From Oscillospiraceae bacterium (GTDB taxonomy: Bacteria; Bacillota; Clostridia; Oscillospirales; Acutalibacteraceae): a DNA stretch of 39,676 nucleotides. Positions 15,912-23,933 of this stretch are shown here, in pieces (within the stretch, counting starts at the first letter, position 1; every line of letters begins with the position of its first letter). The notes beneath the pieces are model-generated. The model saw nothing but the letters and a program-made list of their open reading frames with translations. It made no database searches and had not been told where the DNA came from. The DNA is taken from the NCBI GenBank assembly GCA_015066465.1, contig SVOI01000018.1, positions 1 through 39,676 on the forward strand, in the 5' to 3' direction. A program made the position numbers and the translations under genes.

Positions 15912-16187
15912 AGAGCGAATGTATTCGAACCAAATATGGTTTAATACAGTCACTTTTCCCTGTAACATCGTTAAAACTCTTGAAATACGACAGTATTCCT
16001 GCGAATTTTGCCTTGTTACAGAAAAAATTGCCAAGTATTAAACTTCGCAGAACCTGAAATGTCCGAGTTTGCGTGCATTTTGGATTTTCTTTGACGAAGT
16101 TATACTGGTGTATATCAAGGCAAAAAAATACAAAAGGTGCGTGAAATCGGACATTTAAGGCATATTTGGTTCGAATACATTCGCTCT
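15912..16187. mobile_element. 276-bp MITE-like element with 27-bp perfect terminal inverted repeats
   Basis: The left arm 15912-15938 (begins AGAGCGAATGTATTC) and the right arm 16161-16187 (ends GAATACATTCGCTCT) are exact reverse complements over 27 bp. The roughly 222 bp between holds no credible gene; long minus-strand frames across it are chance products. I see no clear target-site duplication. It fills almost the whole valS leader and would let that RNA fold into one long hairpin. It may be a non-autonomous mobile element or a clade-specific intergenic repeat. Confidence 0.7.
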
Positions 16188-16230
16188 TTGAGAATTTTAA
16201 ATACAACTATAATATAAGGAGGAGTTTCTT

Positions 16231-18933
16231 TTGAAAAAAGAACTCGCAAAGCAATACGACCCGAAAAACGTTGAAGATCGTATTTATAAAACTTGGCTTG
16301 ATGGTAAATACTTCCACGCTAAACGTGAAGAGGGTAAAGAAACTTACACAATAGTTATTCCACCACCGAACATCACAGGTCAGCTTCATATGGGACATGC
16401 TCTCGATAATACTTTGCAAGATATTCTTATCCGTTGGAAGAGAATGTCTGGCTACGATACTTTATGGCTTCCTGGTACAGACCACGCTTCAATCGCAACA
16501 GAAGCCAAAATTGTTGAAGCAATGCGTAAAGAAGGTATCACAAAAGAAGACCTTGGCAGAGAAAAGTTCCTTGAGAGAGCTTGGGACTGGAAAGCACAAT
16601 ATGGTGGCAGAATTGTTGAACAGTTAAAGAAAATGGGTTCTTCTTGCGACTGGGACAGAGAACGCTTCACTCTTGACGAAGGTTGTAACAAAGCGGTTAA
16701 CGAAGTTTTCTGCCGTCTTTATGAAAAAGACCTTATTTATCGTGGTAACCGTATGGTTAACTGGTGCCCTTGCTGTAATACTTCAATTTCTGATGCAGAG
16801 GTTGAGTATGAAGAAAAAGATGGTAGCTTCTGGCATCTTTTATATACAGTTAAAGAAACAGGCGAAAAGTTAGAGCTTGCAACAACACGTCCTGAAACAA
16901 TGCTCGGTGATACTGCAGTTGCAATCAATGCGGAAGATGAACGTTATAAACATCTTCACGGCTGTCACGTAATTCTTCCATTATTAAATAAAGAAATTCC
17001 TATTGTTTGTGATGAACATGCTGATATGACAAAGGGTACAGGTGTAGTTAAAATTACTCCTGCTCACGACCCTAACGACTTTGAGGTTGGTAAGCGTAAT
17101 AACTTGCCAGTAGTTCGTACTTTTACTTACGATGGTCATCTCACAGGTGCAGAAGATAAGCGTATTGCAGATGAACTTATTAAAAGTGGCAAAGCCGCAG
17201 CAGATGAACCAGAAGTTCTTGATTGCGGTAAATACGCCGGTATGACAACTCTTGAAGCTCGTAAAGCTATTCTTGAAGATTTAAAGGCTGGCGGCTACAT
17301 TAAAGAGATTGAACCATTAAAGCACGAGGTTGGTACTTGCTACCGTTGTCACTCAACAATTGAGCCAATGGTTTCTAAACAATGGTTCGTTCGTATGGTT
17401 CCACTTGCAGAGCCAGCAATTGAATCTGTTGAAAAAGGTGAAATTACTTTCGTTCCTGAAAGATTCACTAAAAACTACCTTAACTGGATGCGCGGTACTC
17501 GTGACTGGTGTATTTCACGTCAGTTGTGGTGGGGTCACAGAATTCCTGCTTGGTACTGTGAAGATTGTGGCAATATGGACGTTTCAAGAGAAGCAGTAGA
17601 AAAATGTTCAAAGTGTGGTAGCACAAATCTTAAACAAGATGAAGATACACTCGATACTTGGTTCAGTTCTGCTCTCTGGCCATTCTCAACACTTGGTTGG
17701 CCTGAAGAAACAGCAGATTTAAAGCATTATTACCCAACAAATACACTCGTAACTGGTTATGATATTATCGGTTTCTGGGTTAGCCGTATGATTTTCTCAG
17801 CGTTAGAATACACAGGCAAACCACCTTTCGATACTGTTCTTATTCACGGTCTTGTTCGTGATGCTCAGGGCAGAAAGATGTCAAAATCATTAGGTAATGG
17901 TATTGACCCACTTGAGATTATTGACACTTACGGCGCAGACGCTTTAAGATTTGCACTCGCAACAGGTAACAGCCCTGGTAACGATATGCGCTTCTCAGAT
18001 GAAAAGATTGAAGCAAGCCGTAACTTTGCAAATAAGCTCTGGAATGCTAACCGTTTCATTCTTATGAATCTTGATGAAGATGAATTAGCACCACACATTC
18101 CAGCAAATCTTGCAATAGAAGATAAATGGATTTTAAGCACGTTCAATAACCTTGTTAAAACAGTTACAAACTCACTCAATAACTTTGAGTTAGGTATTGC
18201 AGTTCAGAATCTTTATGATTTTATCTGGGATGTTTTCTGCGACTGGTATATTGAAATTGCAAAAATTCGTCTTAATGGTGAAGATGTTGAGGCTAAAAAG
18301 ACAGTAAAAGCAGTTCTTGTTTACGTAATGTCAAATACACTTAAGTTACTTCACCCATTTATGCCATTTATTACAGAAGAAATCTGGCAGGCACTTCCAC
18401 ACGAAGGCGAAACAATAATGCTTTCAGCTTGGTGCAAATATGATGAAGCTCTTAACTTCACTGTAGAAGTTGAAGCTATGGAAAGAATTATGACTGCAAT
18501 TAAGGCTATTCGTAACCGCCGTGCAGAAATGAACGTTCCGCCATCAAAGAAAGCTAAGCTTTACATTGAAACAAAATATACAGAAGACTTCAAAAATGGT
18601 TCTGCATTCTTCACAAGACTTGCTTCTGCTTCAGAAGTTGAGGTAGAAGAAAAATATGAAACAGAAATTGAAGGTGCAGTTTCAGTTATTACAGAAGCAG
18701 CAAGAATTTATATTCCTCTCAATGAGCTTGTTGACTTTGAGGCTGAAAAAGCAAGACTCAATAAAGAATTAGAAGCAGTTAAAAAGGATTTAGAGTTTGT
18801 TGAAAATAAACTCAATAACCCTGGCTTTATGGCAAAAGCACCTGAAAAAGTTGTTGCAGCACAACGTGAATCTCAGGAAAAATATAAAGCAAAAATAGCT
18901 ATGCTTCAGGAAAGTCTCGCTAAACTTCAATGA
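16231..18933 (+). CDS. valS: Valyl-tRNA synthetase
   Basis: A 900-residue class I synthetase that charges tRNA-Val. The HIGH-type motif is in PPPNITGQLHMGHALDNT (HMGH 53-56) and the KMSKS loop in GRKMSKSLGNGIDPLEIID (about 549-553). Between them is the large editing domain (about 190-345, with TTRPETMLGDTAVA and GTGVVKITPAHDPNDFEVG) that clears mischarged Thr-tRNA. Cys pairs in VNWCPCC, CYRCH and CEDC/CSKC may bind zinc. An anticodon-binding helical domain and a C-terminal coiled coil (about 835-900, EKARLNKELEAVKKDLEFVE) complete it. Length is usual. The start is TTG behind AAGGAGGAG. The leader shows no T-box motif. folC overlaps the stop codon. Confidence 0.97.
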   Translation: MKKELAKQYDPKNVEDRIYKTWLDGKYFHAKREEGKETYTIVIPPPNITGQLHMGHALDNTLQDILIRWKRMSGYDTLWLPGTDHASIATEAKIVEAMRKEGITKEDLGREKFLERAWDWKAQYGGRIVEQLKKMGSSCDWDRERFTLDEGCNKAVNEVFCRLYEKDLIYRGNRMVNWCPCCNTSISDAEVEYEEKDGSFWHLLYTVKETGEKLELATTRPETMLGDTAVAINAEDERYKHLHGCHVILPLLNKEIPIVCDEHADMTKGTGVVKITPAHDPNDFEVGKRNNLPVVRTFTYDGHLTGAEDKRIADELIKSGKAAADEPEVLDCGKYAGMTTLEARKAILEDLKAGGYIKEIEPLKHEVGTCYRCHSTIEPMVSKQWFVRMVPLAEPAIESVEKGEITFVPERFTKNYLNWMRGTRDWCISRQLWWGHRIPAWYCEDCGNMDVSREAVEKCSKCGSTNLKQDEDTLDTWFSSALWPFSTLGWPEETADLKHYYPTNTLVTGYDIIGFWVSRMIFSALEYTGKPPFDTVLIHGLVRDAQGRKMSKSLGNGIDPLEIIDTYGADALRFALATGNSPGNDMRFSDEKIEASRNFANKLWNANRFILMNLDEDELAPHIPANLAIEDKWILSTFNNLVKTVTNSLNNFELGIAVQNLYDFIWDVFCDWYIEIAKIRLNGEDVEAKKTVKAVLVYVMSNTLKLLHPFMPFITEEIWQALPHEGETIMLSAWCKYDEALNFTVEVEAMERIMTAIKAIRNRRAEMNVPPSKKAKLYIETKYTEDFKNGSAFFTRLASASEVEVEEKYETEIEGAVSVITEAARIYIPLNELVDFEAEKARLNKELEAVKKDLEFVENKLNNPGFMAKAPEKVVAAQRESQEKYKAKIAMLQESLAKLQ

Positions 18934-20216
18934 CGTTTAATGAAGCGTTAGATTATATTCATTCTTTACTAAAATTTGGTATCCATCCAGGGCTTTCCAG
19001 GATGGATACCTTGTTGCAAATTTTAGACAATCCACATAAAAATATAAAATGTGTGCACGTTGCAGGTACAAATGGTAAGGGCTCAACATCAACTGCGATT
19101 TCGAATGTATTGATTGAAGCGGGTTATAACGTTGGACTTTACACTTCACCATATGTAACCGATTTTCTTGAAAGAGTGCAATATAACGGCAAACCGATTG
19201 ATAAAGAATTGTTTTCACAGTGTGTAGAAATTATAAAGCCTGAGATTGAAAAAATGTCAGCAGATGGTGCTCAAATTACTGAATTTGAAGCACTTACGGC
19301 TACTGCATTTTTATGCTTTTCAAAACTCAACGTTGACGTGCTCGTTTTAGAAGTAGGGTTGGGTGGCAGACTTGATGCAACAAACGTAATACCTACACCG
19401 CTTGTAAATGTAATAACGTCGCTTTCTTTAGACCATACTGGTGTTTTAGGCGATACAATAGAACAAATTGCATTCGAAAAGTGTGGTACAATTAAGAGTG
19501 GCGGTACGCTTGTTTGTTCATATGGTCAAACAGAAAATGCTATGAATGTTATCAATACTATCTGTGACGAAAAATGTAATTCTGTTATTGTACCCGACAA
19601 ATCTTCCGTATCAATAAAAAGTCAAGATATCTTCGGTACTAACTTTATTTATAACAAACAAGAGTACCATATTTCGATGTCTGGCACACATCAGGTGCAG
19701 AATATGACTACTGTTATTGAAGCGGTAAATGTTTTAAAAAATAAAGGCTATAATATTACAGAGCAAAATATCAAAGATGGTATAAAGAAAACTGTTTTGC
19801 CCGCAAGGGTAGAGGTTATTTCAAAGAAGCCTTTAGTAATTCTTGATGGCGGTCATAATGAAGATGGTGCAAAAGCCTTTTATGAAGCAGTAAAAGAATG
19901 CTTTGACAAAAACATAAAACTCTTTGTTATTGCTGGTATGATGAATGACAAAGCAGTAGAGGAGTCTTTAAAACCGCTTATCAGTAAAGCAGACAAATTT
20001 GTTGCCGTAACTCCAGAAAACCCAAGAGCTATGAAAGCCGAAGCTCTTTCTGAAATAGCAAAAAAATATTGCCACAACGTTATTTGCTGTGACAATGCAA
20101 ATTCTTCACTTGATTTAATAAAACCTGAGATTACAGAGAATGATATGTTATTTGTAGTCGGCTCACTTTATTTGGCAGGGGAAGTAAGAAATAAGCTTAT
20201 AAAAATATTTGACTGA
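18930..20216 (+). CDS. folC: Bifunctional folylpolyglutamate synthase/dihydrofolate synthase
   Basis: A 428-residue Mur-ligase-fold enzyme that adds glutamate to dihydropteroate or folates with ATP. The P-loop is HVAGTNGKGSTS (about 43-54). LEVGLGGRLDATN, SLDHTGVLGDTIEQIAFEK (the carbamylated lysine region) and the C-terminal VILDGGHNEDGAKAF are all typical of FolC. Its ATG overlaps the valS stop (ATGA), so the two are coupled. The pairing valS-folC is common in Firmicutes. It is complete, cytoplasmic and feeds one-carbon metabolism. Confidence 0.96.
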   Translation: MTFNEALDYIHSLLKFGIHPGLSRMDTLLQILDNPHKNIKCVHVAGTNGKGSTSTAISNVLIEAGYNVGLYTSPYVTDFLERVQYNGKPIDKELFSQCVEIIKPEIEKMSADGAQITEFEALTATAFLCFSKLNVDVLVLEVGLGGRLDATNVIPTPLVNVITSLSLDHTGVLGDTIEQIAFEKCGTIKSGGTLVCSYGQTENAMNVINTICDEKCNSVIVPDKSSVSIKSQDIFGTNFIYNKQEYHISMSGTHQVQNMTTVIEAVNVLKNKGYNITEQNIKDGIKKTVLPARVEVISKKPLVILDGGHNEDGAKAFYEAVKECFDKNIKLFVIAGMMNDKAVEESLKPLISKADKFVAVTPENPRAMKAEALSEIAKKYCHNVICCDNANSSLDLIKPEITENDMLFVVGSLYLAGEVRNKLIKIFD

Positions 20217-20271
20217 AAAGTTTAATTGTGTTAAAATAACTATCAGTATTTTAAACGAAAGGAGCGTTTTT

Positions 20272-20832
20272 ATGGTTGAGTTTGATGCTTTTGCAGGGGA
20301 TATTGCCCTCGGCGGTCTTCGTAATATGTTAGAGATTAAAATCCTCGTTTGTTATATGCTCTCACGTGTGAAAGAACCAATGACAAGAAAACAACTTTGC
20401 GACTGCCTTCAGGAAGAAGGTCTTGTTAATTTCTTCGATTTAAACGAAGCTATTGACGATTTATTAAAGCAAAAAATGTTACAGGAAGAAGAGTATCTTA
20501 ATGAAACTTGTTTAACAGTAACAGAAGCTGGCAGAAGCAACGCAGAAACCTTAGAAACCACTCTTACCAATACGTTGAGAGAACGCTCCGTAAAATCTGC
20601 TTTAAAAATGCTCGCAAGAGCAAAAGCAGAAAGAGAAACCAATGTGGATATTGTTAAAACCGAAACTGGCTATAACGTAACATTTAAAATAGATGGCCTC
20701 GGTGAAAATCTTTTAACCCTTTCTCTTTATGTTGCCGATATTTTACAGGCAGAACAACTCCGTGAAAGCTTCCTTAACAATCCATCAGGGGTTTATTCGC
20801 AGATTATTGATTTATTGACCAGTGGGCAGTAG
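20272..20832 (+). CDS. DUF4364 family protein (winged-helix)
   Basis: A 186-residue protein of the DUF4364 family, found in Clostridia. The N-terminal half is a winged-helix fold like those of PadR-type regulators (ILVCYMLSRVKEPMTRKQLCD, then LNEAIDDLLKQKMLQEEE, then LTVTEAG), and the C-terminal half is an alpha/beta domain. It may bind DNA, but no target is known to me. The start at 20272 follows AAAGGAG; an upstream frame from 20209 overlaps folC and has no support. Its last codons (TSGQ) run into the short GACCAGTGGGCAGT repeat-like stretch. It continues the valS-folC operon. Confidence 0.8.
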   Translation: MVEFDAFAGDIALGGLRNMLEIKILVCYMLSRVKEPMTRKQLCDCLQEEGLVNFFDLNEAIDDLLKQKMLQEEEYLNETCLTVTEAGRSNAETLETTLTNTLRERSVKSALKMLARAKAERETNVDIVKTETGYNVTFKIDGLGENLLTLSLYVADILQAEQLRESFLNNPSGVYSQIIDLLTSGQ

Positions 20833-20875
20833 GGCTTAAGCTTAGTCACCCGTTTAACAGTGTGAGGTAGTAAAT

Positions 20876-21049
20876 ATGATTTGTGATATGTGTCAGAATT
20901 ATTGCTATGATGAAGAATTTGACGAATATTATTGTGACATAAATCTTGATGAAGATGAATATTTAAGATTTTTAAGCACAGTAACAGAAACAAAATGTCC
21001 ATACTTCAAAAATGGTGATGAATATAGTATTGTAAGAAAACAGAATTAA
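20876..21049 (+). CDS. DUF6472-like small Cys protein
   Basis: A 57-residue protein, MICDMCQNYCYDEEFDEYYC and onwards, ending CPYFKNGDEYSIVRKQN. The layout CxxCxNYxYDEE...C...NLDEDEY.RFL...CPYF...DEY.IVRKQ is that of the small DUF6472 family. Four conserved cysteines (3, 6, 20, 41) suggest a zinc or Fe-S site, and the molecule is otherwise very acidic. It has a GAGGTAG ribosome site and lies 43 bp after the DUF4364 gene, so it is probably the last gene of the valS operon. Its function is unknown. Confidence 0.8.
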   Translation: MICDMCQNYCYDEEFDEYYCDINLDEDEYLRFLSTVTETKCPYFKNGDEYSIVRKQN

Positions 21050-21084
21050 TCGGGTAGTGTAGCTCGTATTATAACAATAAAATC

Positions 21085-21116
21085 CTATCATTTTTAAATT
21101 GATTTAGAAATGATAG
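21085..21116. terminator. Terminator of the valS-folC operon
   Basis: CTATCATTTTTAAAT / ATTTAGAAATGATAG with a T run. The start of the stem (CCTATCATTTTTA) recurs at 23307-23344, so these two terminators are probably copies of one intergenic repeat. Confidence 0.75.
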
Positions 21117-21265
21117 TTTTTTTACTTTAATAATAACAGTATTCCCCTTAAATTCGCTTTTTGAGGGATGTAAAAAAACGAAGAAATTTTATAGAATACT
21201 TAGCATAAATAAAAATAAACTCTTCATTTTATAAATGCAACAGGTTTATTAAAAAGGAGTATACG

Positions 21266-21838
21266 ATGAGAAAGCAAATTTTTGGTATGGTTTTTGTCTT
21301 GTTGTTCATATTTAACAGTTATTCATGCGGAACAGTAAACAATACATCGTATTTATCTGATACAAATCCAAACAATATAATAAAAAAAGTTTCTCTTCAA
21401 GAATTAAGAAATTCTTCGGAATTATGTGTTTATATAGCAACTGATAAAATTTACAAACCTCAAAGGAAAGAAACAAAAGTTTATACAAAAGTTGAAACTA
21501 TACCTATAAGTGAATGGCAACTTGAACATCTCGAAGACAATATTACCATAATTGAAGATGATATTTCTTATATAGAACCTGAAAGAGTGTATATTGTGTT
21601 TTTATCTAAGAGCGAAAATGGGGATGATTATTATTTAAGTTGTGGTAAAAGTAGTATTTTTATCCTTGACTATGGTAAAATTAAACCACTTGATTACAAA
21701 ATGAAAAATGAAGTTAAAACACACTGGAATAATGATATTAATACTTTTGAAGTGTGGTTCAATGAAAATTACAAAGACCCTGCTCTAACCACAGATAATC
21801 CACCAGAAAGTTCAACAATATCATCTGATATTTCATAA
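21266..21838 (+). CDS. Putative lipoprotein, paralogue 1 of 3
   Basis: A 190-residue secreted protein. The signal peptide MRKQIFGMVFVLLFIFNSYS ends at SYSC, a lipobox with C21. The mature part begins with a Ser/Asn-rich linker, then a domain with SLQELRNSSELCVYIATDKI, NITIIEDD, YIVFLSKSENGDDYYLSCGKSSIFIL and EVWFNENYKD, and ends in a Pro/Ser/Thr-rich tail. The same order of motifs occurs in the next two genes, so they arose by tandem duplication. The family is unknown to me. The start follows AAAAGGAG. About 200 bp of AT-rich sequence before it could hold its promoter. Confidence 0.65.
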   Translation: MRKQIFGMVFVLLFIFNSYSCGTVNNTSYLSDTNPNNIIKKVSLQELRNSSELCVYIATDKIYKPQRKETKVYTKVETIPISEWQLEHLEDNITIIEDDISYIEPERVYIVFLSKSENGDDYYLSCGKSSIFILDYGKIKPLDYKMKNEVKTHWNNDINTFEVWFNENYKDPALTTDNPPESSTISSDIS

Positions 21839-21918
21839 AAGTTTTGAGTTTAATTAGAAAATCATTTACATAAGATGAAATTAATCACTTATTACAATTA
21901 TATAGCAAGGTGAGTTAA

Positions 21919-22542
21919 ATGAACAAAAAATTTATATCTGTTTTTCTTATCGCAATCACATTTCTTTCAATTTTCATCTCGTGCAATAGGAATGACGTTA
22001 CAAACCAATTTAGTAATACAAACCCTATCACTTCTGAAAACACCTCAAACGGTAATTGGAATTTTCAAAAACTCGCTGAAGAATCTGATTGTTGTTTAAT
22101 TATCGGGGTTATTCAAGATGAAAAAGAAAATTGGAATTCAAAGGTTGTTGACGGTGAATACTACAGCACTTTCAAATTAAGCAAGCCACAATATATACCT
22201 CAGTTTTTGAGTTTCCCGGATGAAATTACGATAATTCAAAAAGAAAGTGCTTTTTTAGAAAAGCGAAAAATTGGCGAAAACGTAAGATTTTACATTGTTT
22301 TTTTGAATGAAACGGAAGTTGATAGTACCTACTACATCACAGGAAATACTTATGGTGTAATTGAAATAGAGAATGCTTTTAACCTCGTTCCGCTTGAAAA
22401 ATCATTTAAATCTGAAATTAACCAAAAATTCCCTCCTGGTGATACGCAAGAACAGTTTGTTATATTTAAAGAGTGGCTTACCGAAGAGTATTATAAAGAT
22501 TTTGAATACACAACCGTTCACTACGATAATATAACATTCTAA
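21919..22542 (+). CDS. Putative lipoprotein, paralogue 2 of 3
   Basis: A 207-residue secreted lipoprotein. The signal peptide MNKKFISVFLIAITFLSIFI ends at FISC. The mature protein has FQKLAEESDCCLIIGVI, EITIIQKESAFLEKR, FYIVFLNETEVDSTYYITGN, YGVIEIENAF and FKEWLTEEYYKD, which line up with the genes on both sides. The paired CC in ESDCC is shared with paralogue 3 and may be structural. The start follows AAGGTGAG. It ends 11 bp before paralogue 3, so these two are co-transcribed. Confidence 0.65.
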   Translation: MNKKFISVFLIAITFLSIFISCNRNDVTNQFSNTNPITSENTSNGNWNFQKLAEESDCCLIIGVIQDEKENWNSKVVDGEYYSTFKLSKPQYIPQFLSFPDEITIIQKESAFLEKRKIGENVRFYIVFLNETEVDSTYYITGNTYGVIEIENAFNLVPLEKSFKSEINQKFPPGDTQEQFVIFKEWLTEEYYKDFEYTTVHYDNITF

Positions 22543-22553
22543 AGGCGGTACCT

Positions 22554-23246
22554 ATGAAACATAAGAAGATTATTGTTTTTTTGATAGTACTTATCTTTTT
22601 AGTCACTTGTTCAACAGCAATTTTGATATCACAAAAATCTCTTGGAAAGGTAAATTTAACTTTTAACGAATTAATTGAAGAATCTGATTGTTGTGTTTTT
22701 GTTTCTTTGTTTGGTCCTTTTGCTTACGATGAAGAAGCAATTTCTAAAAAGGTTGGTAATAACTATTACATTGATATGTGGGTAGTACATTCTTCTGAAC
22801 GTGATTGGAATTTTTTCCTGGAAAGAATAACAATAATTCAAGAAGATGAACCATTTTTAGAAACAGTAGATCCAGAATTCAGTAGTTCGATGTATCTTCT
22901 TTTTCTTACAAAAGCTGATGAAGAAAATACTTATTATGTAACTGGCGGTAAAAATGGTGTTATTCGAATAAGTAACCCATTTTTCAAGGCGAAAAACGAT
23001 AATTTAAACTCTGAGTTACAAGAAAAATTTAAAGACACAGAAGCTTTAGAGAATTGGTTAGAAAACAACTATAAATTTTCTTATGATATGATACCTGATG
23101 ACAGCACGTGGGAATACACCACATTCCCTCCAGACACTACTTTTTCTTGGGATATTCTATCGCCATCTTACACAGAGTCAAATACAAATACAAATACAAC
23201 AGAAACACCTATAGAATCCACAACTGCTCCAGCAGATAATAATTAA
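22554..23246 (+). CDS. Secreted or anchored protein, paralogue 3 of 3
   Basis: A 230-residue protein. The N-terminal hydrophobic segment (about 5-26) has LVTCSTA, a poor lipobox, so it may be either a lipoprotein or simply membrane-anchored. The shared domain follows: FNELIEESDCCVFVSLFG, RITIIQEDEPFLE, MYLLFLTKADEENTYYVTGG, NGVIRISNPF and ALENWLENNYKF. The C-terminal 45 residues are a low-complexity Ser/Thr/Pro/Asn linker (about 185-230). The start follows AAAGGCGG. Closely related to paralogue 2, more distantly to 1. Confidence 0.6.
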   Translation: MKHKKIIVFLIVLIFLVTCSTAILISQKSLGKVNLTFNELIEESDCCVFVSLFGPFAYDEEAISKKVGNNYYIDMWVVHSSERDWNFFLERITIIQEDEPFLETVDPEFSSSMYLLFLTKADEENTYYVTGGKNGVIRISNPFFKAKNDNLNSELQEKFKDTEALENWLENNYKFSYDMIPDDSTWEYTTFPPDTTFSWDILSPSYTESNTNTNTTETPIESTTAPADNN

Positions 23247-23249
23247 AAC

Positions 23250-23457
23250 TTATATCAGTGGTTAGGTGTTGGGTGATAGTTGCTAGTATTGTAACAAAAA
23301 ATACATCCTATCATTTTTAGTTTACAAAAACTTTAAATGATAGGACTTTGTTGTTTTATTAAAATAATTCTGCACTCTGCCTTCCGCATTCTGCATTCAA
23401 TAGCGGGCGACCGAAGGTCTGCCCCTACACTGACTTACTGACTCACTGACCACTACT
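23250..23457. repeat. Composite intergenic repeat with terminator and REP-like hairpin
   Basis: Between two convergent units lie CAGTGGTTAGG-type words (about 23256), a hairpin CCTATCATTT / AAATGATAGG (23307-23344) that should end the lipoprotein operon, a REP-like GCGGGCGACC...GGTCTGCCCCTACA hairpin (23403-23429), and ACTGACTTACTGACTCACTGACCACT (in two blocks, about 23430-23455). The same TGACCACT words flank the terminator at 9674-9812. The rlmH stop codon lies inside the last block. Confidence 0.55.
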
Positions 23458-23932
23458 TATGATACTTCCCATTATTATTAATCTGAAATGCTCTGTAAAT
23501 CTGCTCTAAAAGCATAACTCTCATAAGCTGGTGGGGGAATGTCATTTTAGAAAATGAAAGTCTTAAATGAGCCTGTTCTTTAATAATATCTGCAAGTCCA
23601 TAGGAACTGCCTATTATAAAAACAATGTTGCTCTTTCCTGAAAGTGAAATTTTTTTGAATCTATAAGCTAATTCCTCGCTTGAAAGCAAGTCACCTTCAA
23701 TACATAAAGGTATAATAAAAGCATTTTGAGGAGTCTTTTTAATAATCTCAATAGCTTCTTTTTCAAGAGCAGTTTTAATTTCAGCTTCCGATGGATTTTC
23801 TGAAAGCTTAACAGGAGTTAATTCAATAATATCTAACTTGCCGTAAGGTGAAATTCTTTTTGAATATTCTTTTATCGCATCACTTAAATATTTTTCTTTT
23901 AATTTCCCTAAACAAATTACTGTAATGTTCAT
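23453..23932 (-). CDS. rlmH: 23S rRNA pseudouridine-1915 N3-methyltransferase
   Basis: A 159-residue SPOUT methyltransferase that methylates pseudouridine 1915 in helix 69 of 23S rRNA, using S-adenosylmethionine, on the assembled 70S ribosome. The trefoil-knot region is plain: NIVFIIGSSYGLAD, then LSFSKMTFPHQLMRVMLLEQ, then IYRAFQINNNGKYHK, the nearly invariant RlmH C terminus. Length is exactly that of the family. The start is one base after the stop of the M23 peptidase gene, so they form a two-gene leftward operon. Confidence 0.97.
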   Translation of the reverse strand: MNITVICLGKLKEKYLSDAIKEYSKRISPYGKLDIIELTPVKLSENPSEAEIKTALEKEAIEIIKKTPQNAFIIPLCIEGDLLSSEELAYRFKKISLSGKSNIVFIIGSSYGLADIIKEQAHLRLSFSKMTFPHQLMRVMLLEQIYRAFQINNNGKYHK

Positions 23933-23933
23933 A

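Noticed and set aside
15898-16206. A 102-residue minus-strand protein across the valS leader
   Set aside because: It simply reads through both inverted-repeat arms, has no ribosome site and overlaps the valS promoter.
16188-16213. A second valS promoter right of the inverted-repeat element
   Set aside because: TTGAGA and TATAAT are present but only 14 bp apart, and transcription would begin inside the ribosome site.
15912-16230. A T-box riboswitch before valS
   Set aside because: None of the conserved antiterminator bases are visible.
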